Below, in pieces: positions 57,316 to 64,000 of a stretch of 64,000 nt of DNA (positions within the stretch are counted from its first letter, which is position 1; the number at the start of each line of letters is the position of its first letter). The stretch covers positions 1,178,001 through 1,242,000 of the forward strand of contig JADDTR010000002.1 in the NCBI GenBank assembly GCA_015345905.1. The letters are read 5' to 3'. The notes below the pieces were generated by a model that did not search any database, was not told the DNA's origin, and worked only from the letters and a program-made list of their open reading frames with translations. This DNA comes from Aotearoamyces nothofagi. Its lineage: Eukaryota; Ascomycota; Leotiomycetes; Leotiales; Tympanidaceae. The position numbers and the translations under genes are program-made.

Positions 57316-57656
57316 GCACAACACAACGCAGCCCTCCTTAGACTTCTGCTCTAGCCCCAAGATCCCTTTCTCCTACCTTTTCGTCCCCCCTCCGTCCGGC
57401 TGCGTGTGGCGTATGGCATTGACGTTACGGCTTGCACCCGTAAAAATTAGGGCTTTTGATTTGCAGCAGAGAGCTTGATGTGCCCGTCTGTCGCTGGTGC
57501 TATATGGCGGGGCCTACCTGGGTAGATTCCAGCCTCTTCTTCTCCTTCTCTCCTCGACTGACCGGCTGCTGCATCGACGACGTGCACGGCATTCGACGTT
57601 GGCGAAGCTGAGCGGAAATATCAATATTGCATCCGACATCGACTTTCCCAGCAATA

Positions 57657-59258
57657 ATGTCTTCTGGGGAGTCGCTCCCCCACGGCAGCGTAGACACGAC
57701 AAACCCAGGAACAGGCCACCAGAGCCCAATAGAGGCTGATGTACGTTCTGCAAAACCGACTTGAAGAATTGGCGCTCTGGTACTGATAGTTGGTTGAAGT
57801 CGTCGCTATCCACGTCCGACGACGAGAGCCGTTTCGATGATTTGTGAGTACAGTTCCCAGCAGTTCGGAGACGATGTGTTGTGCACAGCACACAGCGCAG
57901 CACGCAACGTCCAGATATAGCACACTGTGGTTTTTAAACGCCGCAACATCCCCAACAAAGCACCCCCGACTCAATTCAATTGCAATTCGACTAATCCCGC
58001 ACAGAATATCAACCCAGTCTGTCACGGCCAGTGTGTTCAGGTTTCATAGGGAGAACGGCCGTACATATCATGGGTATAGGCAGGGTGGTAAGTACTTCCG
58101 CACATATAACTCATTCATCCCTCATTGTCCATCTATCATCGCTTCCGCAAGTACCTGATCATATCTAACTTGACCTGCACCTGCAGCCTACCACTTCCCA
58201 AATGATCCTACAGAAGTTGAACGACTAGATTACCAATTCCTTATTCTCCATCATGTCTTCCATGAGAAGCTGTACTTTGCCCCAATCACGAACCCGTCCC
58301 GCATCCTCGACATCGGTACTGGAACTGGTACCTGGGCCGTGGAAATGGGCGACGCCTTTCCCGACGCATATATTGAAGCTACCGAGTACGTGTATCCTAA
58401 CAGCCCCAAACTTTCTATCCTTGGTACCTAATAAATAAGTTATCTGAAATTTGTCGGGAGCCGTCAGCCCCGTTCATATGGCTATACCCCACCTTTGGTC
58501 TGCTCTAGGACATACCTTGCTAATATTTGCTTTGAAAATGATCTAGTCTCTCTCCAATTCAACCGTCCTCAGTCCCCCCAAACGTACGGTTCATAATAGA
58601 CGATGCAGAGCAGGAGGACTGGGCTGTGCCAGAGGACCACTACGACTATATACATACTAGAGCACTGCTAGGCTGTTTTGTCAACTTCAAAGATACCATC
58701 AAACAAGGGCTTAAGCATACAAAGCCAGGAGGCTGGATGGAGAGCCAGGAAATCATGTTCACGCCATACTGTGACGACGGCACGATGTCTCCCGATTGGC
58801 CATTTGCCCACTGGGCAAAACTGATGCACGAAGCATCCATGAAAGCCGACCGTCCGTTACGAATTGGCAACAAACTTAAGAGGTGGTACCAAGAGGCTGG
58901 ATTTGTGGATGTGAAAGAGCGCGTGTTTAAAGCGCCTCTAGGTAGTTGGCCCCGTGACCCACACATGAAGGCTCTGGGGAATTGGTGGGCCGAGAATGCA
59001 CGACTGGGCCTTCAAGGTTTCACCTTGGCTTATTTCACAAGGGAACTAGAATGGACCATGGATGAGATTGAAGTTTATCTGGTGAATGTTCGCCGTGCTC
59101 TTGCTGATCGCCACGTCCACGCCTACCACAAGGTCTTTGTTGTCTGGGGTCGGAAACCTGACACAGAAAATGAGACTCAGACTCAGTCTCAGGCTCAACC
59201 TCAACCTCCACTATCATCTTCAGGTCCTCAAGAAACTCCACTCGCCCCTTCAGAATGA
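57657..59258 (+). CDS. SAM-dependent methyltransferase, LaeA/TAM-like
   Basis: Exons firmly placed: 58005-58087, 58187-58385 and 58547-59258. An earlier exon 57767-57843 (SWLKSSLSTSDDESRFDD) fits the acidic N-terminus of LaeA-like proteins. The first exon is uncertain: the ATG at 57657 starts MSSGESLPHGS, and a GT donor at 57690 joins in frame, but GAT|GTACGT at 57741 would be a better donor and leaves an intron of only 26 bp. Motifs: FHRENGRTYHGYRQGAYHFP ahead of the Rossmann fold, the SAM-binding ILDIGTGTGTWAVEM, and IIDDAEQEDW. Near the end are Gln/Pro-rich residues. Substrate unknown; relatives include secondary-metabolism regulators as well as small-molecule methyltransferases, and no cluster genes surround it. 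I prefer the simple methyltransferase label. Confidence 0.82.
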
Positions 59259-59841
59259 CAAGTTATCTCCCCCAAGAAGCACGACTCCACTGTGTGAGCA
59301 ACTCAAAAGCTACGGCGGATAGAGGGTCTCAACCTTCATAATATTCAATAAATCAAGGAACGATGATGAGCCAATGAAGAACAACGACACCATAACGAAA
59401 TAGAATGGAACGGAACAAATTGAAATGACTTCATGAACGCCATTATGTATCCTGGATATCATAACTCTAGCATTGCGGCAATCGTGAAAAGGGACAGACA
59501 AGGAAGTAAATGCCCTAGGGCTCTCAACCATTTCGCATGGCTATCATCACCTAACGCTAGCATAAATTGAGAAGGTATAAAGCTGGTTAAGCGTATTGGC
59601 GACGAAGAATAGGGTAGTGATGCCTATATATAATATAGATAGCTATCTGATACCCATAGTACCAACGTGGGAGAAAATTATCTTCTAAAGGCATCTTCAC
59701 TCATCCTAACATCCATTGCATGTATATGAGTTAGATTTGCTAACTCATTCGGTGGACACCTAATCTAACCGATACTAGATCATGTTATTATGCATTAATG
59801 CATGGTACTATATTAAATAGGGCCCATCCTGTCAACCTAGA
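59259..59841. other. Convergent 3' intergenic region
   Basis: 583 bp, AT-rich, between the ends of the methyltransferase and ArfGAP genes. No gene or RNA recognised. Confidence 0.5.
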
Positions 59842-60250
59842 TTATCTGATAGCTCTCGCACTCAAACTTGCAAACGCATCGGGGCTATGTCGCCCATTCT
59901 GTCCATGCCACCCACCGCTGTCAACGGCAATGCTATCGCGGCTGAACTGAACTTTATTCGGCCCTGGCCCTGCCTGGGCAAAATTAGCTACCGGTGACAT
60001 CGCATTGCCGCTATTCATCATAAATGGGTTATTATTTGCTCCCGCGGCGTCATAGGTAGCCGGAGGCTGCTGGGTTGCAGCAGCCTGTGGTGTGAAATAG
60101 CCCTGGCTTCCGTTTTGCTGCTGAGCCTGGACCTGATACTGGGTCTGGTTCGGCGTCTGGTTTTCAGCACCCTGAGAAGCTGATGAAGAGTAGTTATACA
60201 GCGCCATAATACTGGTTGTGTCTGCTCGGCCAGTTTGCTGCGGTAAAAGC

Positions 60251-60284
<34 letters not shown>

Positions 60285-62244
60285 GCGGTTGGAACTGCTG
60301 ATACTGCGGTTGTTGCTGTTGCGATTGTTGAGATACGCTCTGCTGAGATTGGAAGTTGTACGGGTTTTGCTGCTGTTGTTGCGGTTGTTGCCACTGCTGG
60401 TTGTAAGGATTTGATGACAGCTGTTGTTGTTGAGGTTGTTGAGGTTGAGATTGCTGCACTTGTTGATTGAAAGGATTCGCAGATTGTTGCGCAGGTTGTT
60501 GAGGATTCTGCATTTGCTGGCCCCATGGGTTTTGCTGCTGTTGCTGTTGTATCTGAGGGATCTGAACTTGTGGGTTCAGGTTCGAATACTGCTGCTGCTG
60601 CTGCTGTTGATTTGGTTGCTCATAAGAGGTTTGCTGTTGTAATGGGAATGTTTGAGCCCGCTGCTGGCCTCCGAAAGGATTCGACAAGAGATTATTGGTC
60701 GGTGGAGAGTTGAGATTTTGTTGTGGAGCCTGAAGAGCTTGTTGGAGAAAAGGGTTATAGTTCTGGCCATACTGAAGGGTTTCCTGAGAATAGGCCTGCT
60801 GCTGCTGTGCTGGAGCATCGTATACACCAGATGAATATTGGCCTTGCGGTATCGACGGCATTGGAGGTGCTGCTGCCGATGCTTGGAATGGTTGCCGATT
60901 TGGTGCACCTCCCGTGTGATTGGGGAATAGTGGCTGAGATTGCGACACGGAAAGGTTCTGAAATGCTTGATCTATTTTGTATTGCTGGCTCAAGTTGTAC
61001 TGTGAGCGTGATGCTGCAACCCCGAATGTATTTGCTGCATTTGTATTGCTGTAAGGGTTTCCATTCATGTTCCCTGTCGATTGTGAGGATTGAGGAATAG
61101 CAGCTGGTATATTGTCAAACGGATTGTTTGATAACCCCGGCGATACTGGGTCTTGTGTTCGTTGTATGGAGAGCCCAGCACTTAAAGGCGCACTAACTGG
61201 AGTGCGAGATCTTGATGACGGACCAGATCGCTCTCCCAGTCTAACCAGCGTCTCGATGGATTTCTCCAGATTACCGTCCAACCCTCGGAGTACCGTCCGA
61301 TTTCGCTTCTCATCCATAAAGCCCATATCCCGTAAGTGAGTGAGCTTCGTGTCTAGATCATCTCCGTCTGTTTGATTCGACCGGCCAGCGGAGTCAAACA
61401 CCCTCGATGGTTTGCTCCTTCTTGGAGGGGACGGAGACCGCTGACGCTCTCGTTCCAGTTTACGATTATCCTCTATATATGCTCTTGCAGCAGCTTCTCG
61501 TTTTGCCTTCGAGGACATTGGGAAAATTGATGATGCTGATCTAAATCCAAATCTGCTGGGAGTTTTGCCATTTGATTTGGGCGGAGGCGGTGGAGGGAGA
61601 TCGTCGGATTCCGTACTCCCTGAGTTGTGGCGGCGTGCTGGGGCCTGAGTATATCGTCTTTCACGCGCTCCAACATCCTGATACTTCTGCCTTATGAAAT
61701 GGTCCATCGCAGAATCTGCTTCATCGACATCGAATGGAATAGGAGGCTGCTTGTTTTGGGGATTATAAATTCGGTTTGACGCTATGTTGCCCATCTGTTT
61801 CATGTTCTGATATATGTCAGCTACTAGCAGTAGTACATGAGACTAGATGAATACCTCCACTTGATCATTCGACCACGAGTCCATGCTCAGAGACTTGACT
61901 TTGGAAATGTGTGTACCAAGTTTCCGGTGACATCCGGCGCACCGCATGCACAAGAAGATACCCAACTATTCGAGCTATCAGCATAGAATATACCTTAGAG
62001 AACCACAGCCCGGCTTCAGGGAAGTAGTCCAAATATATTGCCAATTAGATGTAAGACTTACGCTCCAGCTTGCCCATCCTGTAAACATGCGATTAGCTTG
62101 GGTCAGCCTATGTATGCTGTATTGCTTACCTGGGTTTCTAGCCTGGCAGTCTGCACAAACACTGTTACCCGGAACGTTTTTGATAAGATCCTGCAATGCG
62201 CGCTCGTTGCGCGCCTGTTGACGCTTGCTCAATGCTCCAGACAT
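59842..62244 (-). CDS. GTS1: ArfGAP + UBA + Gln-rich protein, Gts1/Ucp3-like
   Basis: Activates GTP hydrolysis by Arf GTPases in membrane traffic. Four exons on the minus strand: 62130-62244, 62062-62078 (17-nt microexon), 61855-61965 and 59842-61806 (735 aa). The ArfGAP C4 finger is C30-x2-C33-x16-C50-x2-C53, followed by the catalytic Arg in AGCHRKLG (about 58). The microexon supplies WASWS. A UBA domain lies at about residues 232-272 (LTHLRDMGFMDEKRNRTVL). The C-terminal 400 residues are extremely Gln/Asn/Pro-rich with several NPF motifs (possible EH-domain ligands) and a pure tract of about 12 CAA codons. Yeast Gts1 has the same order: finger, UBA, Gln-rich tail. I use the symbol by that likeness. 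Confidence 0.88.
60251..60285 (-). repeat. CAA microsatellite encoding polyglutamine
   Basis: About twelve CAA codons in a row inside the ArfGAP gene (seen as TTG on the plus strand). Pure CAA, not mixed with CAG, hence prone to length change. Confidence 0.9.
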
Positions 62245-62913
62245 GATGCTGAGTTTCGCGTTGTTGGCGACGATGGGGAAAATCTAGGATCGCACAAGAA
62301 GAAGTAAAATTACAATTCTATAGTATACATGCGGAAATTTTTACAAGAGCTCATGAGGATCGTTCCGTCGTAAATCACCCAGCAATGGAGTGGTAACAGG
62401 ATTCTAAAGACCGTCGGACAGAAAGGAGAGTCTGGGAAGGTGGAGGAGCTATCAATCTAGGTCGGCTAGGCTAATTCCCTTTCGAAAATGGTAGAAGTCA
62501 AATCCCGTTAGCGTGTCAACCACGTGCGATGCCCGTTTTATTGAACAAGGGGGCTGAGTTCCCGGAGAGTTCCCCATTGTGGATTTAGGGGAGCTATGCG
62601 ATGTAACCCAGGGGAGTACTACAGCCTGGGAACAAGGAATGCATAGATATTGGGAATATCTAAATGAAGCCCATCGCAAAGTTACCAGTTGTATCTTCGG
62701 CTTCCCTGCAACTTTTAATTGATCTGCCAGACGACGGGTTCGATTGTAGTGCAATTCTGTCTTGATAAATTCTGATTGATAAATTCTCTGTCTTGATATA
62801 TAGTATCTGGCTACCTCTGTTATATCCTACTCTATTTAATGTCGATATACGCCCGCTCTGTGCTCCAGTCTTGTCTACAAGGATCCGTGGCCGATATGAA
62901 ATGAATAATCAGT
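62245..62913. other. Intergenic region between ArfGAP and alcohol dehydrogenase genes
   Basis: 669 bp. It should hold the promoter of the ArfGAP gene and the 3' end of the dehydrogenase gene. A frame of 100 codons on the minus strand (62452-62754) has no recognisable family and I do not call it. Confidence 0.5.
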
Positions 62914-63958
62914 CTACTGTCCAACAATGACACCTCTATATCTCATTCTCCCCGATTCCAGCTTCTCAAATGCCTCGTTTATGCCATCCGCCGTCATTGG
63001 GAACTCTTCGATTATCGGCTTGATCTGATGCACAGCCGCAAACTCCAGCATATCTCTCTGCACCTGTCTTGGGGCGACGACAACACCATGGATATTTAAT
63101 TCCCCGGAAACAATCGCCATATAAGGGATCACAAAGTCGTCCTGGCTCACACTAAGAGGGTAAATGTGAGCTCCAGGTGCCAAAATAGGCACATACTGCA
63201 TCCAATCCGGTTGGGCTGATGACGTGACGAGGAGCTGGTCGATAGGTTTTCCGATCTTCAGCTCCTTGACGCCTTTCGTAACATAAAACTCTGTAGCGCC
63301 CAAGGCCATAGCTTCCTCCCTCTTGTTCTCCGTGCTTGAGAATACGACCACTTGGCAGCCCATCTTTGCGGCGAATTGAATGGCCAGATGTCCCAGACCG
63401 CCAATGCCAATTATACCGACACGGTCTGTAGTCCGCGCTCCCCATGAGTATAACGCATTGAACACTGTGGCACCACCACACATCAGGGGTGCAGCATACT
63501 TGCGTTCGAGGCTGGCTGGGATTTTGAAGAGGAAGCTTGCTTTCCGGACAGCCATATCGCCGAATGAGCCTTCGGTATGTTCGTTGTAACCGTACATGCT
63601 TCGTTGAATGCAGAGAGTTTCGTGTCCGGTGATGCACTGCTTGCAGTCCAAGCAAGAGTTGTGCTGGTATCCCCAGCCTACAGAGTCGCCCTTCACGAAG
63701 CCCTTGACATCGCGGCCAATTTCCTAGGTTGAGTTAGTCATTTGTGGACGTTTGGGTGTGTGGAGGGCAAAGTACCTGGACAGTTCCTGCGCCCTCGTGC
63801 CCAAGAACCATATCCACATGCTTGAAGTGCTCGTCGGTGCCGCAGAGACCAGAGTGGGTGATTTTCACAAGAACTTCATCTGCTTGGATTTCGCGCTCTA
63901 TCTTGGCCTTGATGACCTTGCCATCCTGGGAACCCTTGAAAACGGTGAGAGAGACCAT
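62914..63958 (-). CDS. Zinc-dependent alcohol dehydrogenase (MDR family, Adh6/cinnamyl-type)
   Basis: NAD(P)-dependent alcohol/aldehyde oxidoreductase. Two exons on the minus strand: 63776-63958 and 62914-63723 (330 aa), with a 52-bp intron. Catalytic zinc ligands are Cys39 (GLCGTDEH) and His54 (VLGHEGAG). The structural zinc site has Cys85, Cys88, Cys91 and Cys99 with textbook spacing (SCLDCKQCITGHETLC). The cofactor fold has GIIGIGGLGHLAIQ. A following FSSTENKREEA fits NADP-type (Ser rather than Asp after the second strand). The protein ends GRMRYRGVIVGQ, typical for the cinnamyl-alcohol-dehydrogenase branch. It is slightly shorter than usual (about 350). Substrate unknown. Confidence 0.92.
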
Positions 63959-64000
63959 GATTGCTGGCTGTTTCAGATGATGGGAATTGACGAAAACTCG

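Larger units (their letters stand above)
55186..57656. other. Gene-poor island with a kinase relic and tandem repeats
   Basis: 2.5 kb with no intact gene. It holds the decayed kinase fragment listed separately, GTAC-type words (for example 55637-55650 and 56664-56675), and short arrays near 56.87 and 57.29 kb. The last few hundred bases probably contain the methyltransferase promoter. Confidence 0.5.

Noticed and set aside
51519-59258. Secondary-metabolite gene cluster (decarboxylase, agmatinase, methyltransferase, dehydrogenase)
   Set aside because: No polyketide synthase, NRPS, terpene synthase, transporter or pathway regulator is near, and a 2.5 kb broken region separates the genes.
62452-62754. 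100-codon frame on the minus strand
   Set aside because: No family, no splice support, lies in the probable 3' and promoter flanks of neighbouring genes.
1-64000. Transposons, LTR elements or other virus-like elements
   Set aside because: I looked for reverse transcriptase, integrase, transposase and capsid-like sequences and for long terminal repeats, and found none.

Overview
This window is nuclear DNA of a filamentous ascomycete (Pezizomycotina). The evidence is short spliceosomal introns (mostly 45-160 bp, with GT-AG ends and CTAAC-like branch points), a zoospore-free mould gene set (chitin synthase, Uds1 septation protein, LaeA-like methyltransferase) and yeast-type orthologues of MRF1, SLY1, RRP4, APM3 and GTS1. 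The class is not certain; Leotiomycetes is only an impression. I rebuilt exon structures by hand. Each junction given restores frame and a recognisable family sequence unless I say otherwise.

Layout. 0-5 kb: 3' end of a PRELI/Ups lipid-transfer gene (+), gamma-glutamyltransferase (-) and mitochondrial release factor MRF1 (+). 6-11.3 kb: secreted serine carboxypeptidase, D-amino-acid oxidase and low-molecular-weight tyrosine phosphatase (all +). 13-25 kb: chitin synthase (+), SLY1 (-) and a large CCCH zinc-finger protein (+). 25-30 kb is dense: RRP4 (-) head-to-head with a six-helix membrane protein (+), then a DUF4536/DMAC1-like protein (-) head-to-head with APM3 (+). 30.1-36.5 kb has no convincing gene. 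36.5-43.8 kb: Uds1 protein and 5-oxoprolinase (+). 44-49 kb: one doubtful small gene and a 984-residue disordered protein (-). 51.5-55.2 kb: secreted agmatinase (+) convergent with a PLP-dependent decarboxylase (-). 56 kb: a decayed protein-kinase fragment. 57.6-64 kb: SAM methyltransferase (+), ArfGAP/UBA/Gln-rich GTS1-like protein (-) and zinc alcohol dehydrogenase (-).

How genes relate. Two steps of the gamma-glutamyl (glutathione salvage) cycle, gamma-glutamyltransferase and 5-oxoprolinase, lie 37 kb apart. SLY1, APM3 and the ArfGAP all serve vesicle traffic. RRP4 serves RNA decay. MRF1, the DMAC1-like protein and the PRELI protein serve mitochondria. Agmatinase and the neighbouring decarboxylase could touch amine metabolism, but nothing proves that they cooperate. 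No secondary-metabolite cluster core enzyme is present.

Between the gene blocks are islands (about 5.0-6.2, 11.3-12.8, 31.5-36.2, 44.5-45.2, 49.2-51.5 and 55.3-57.6 kb) rich in GTAC/TGTACTGTAC words and short tandem repeats, including a degenerate TTAGGG-like tract. I see no rRNA, tRNA, CRISPR array or recognisable transposon or virus-like element. The window holds no obvious new multi-gene system; the most unusual signals are these intergenic islands and a few odd gene structures.
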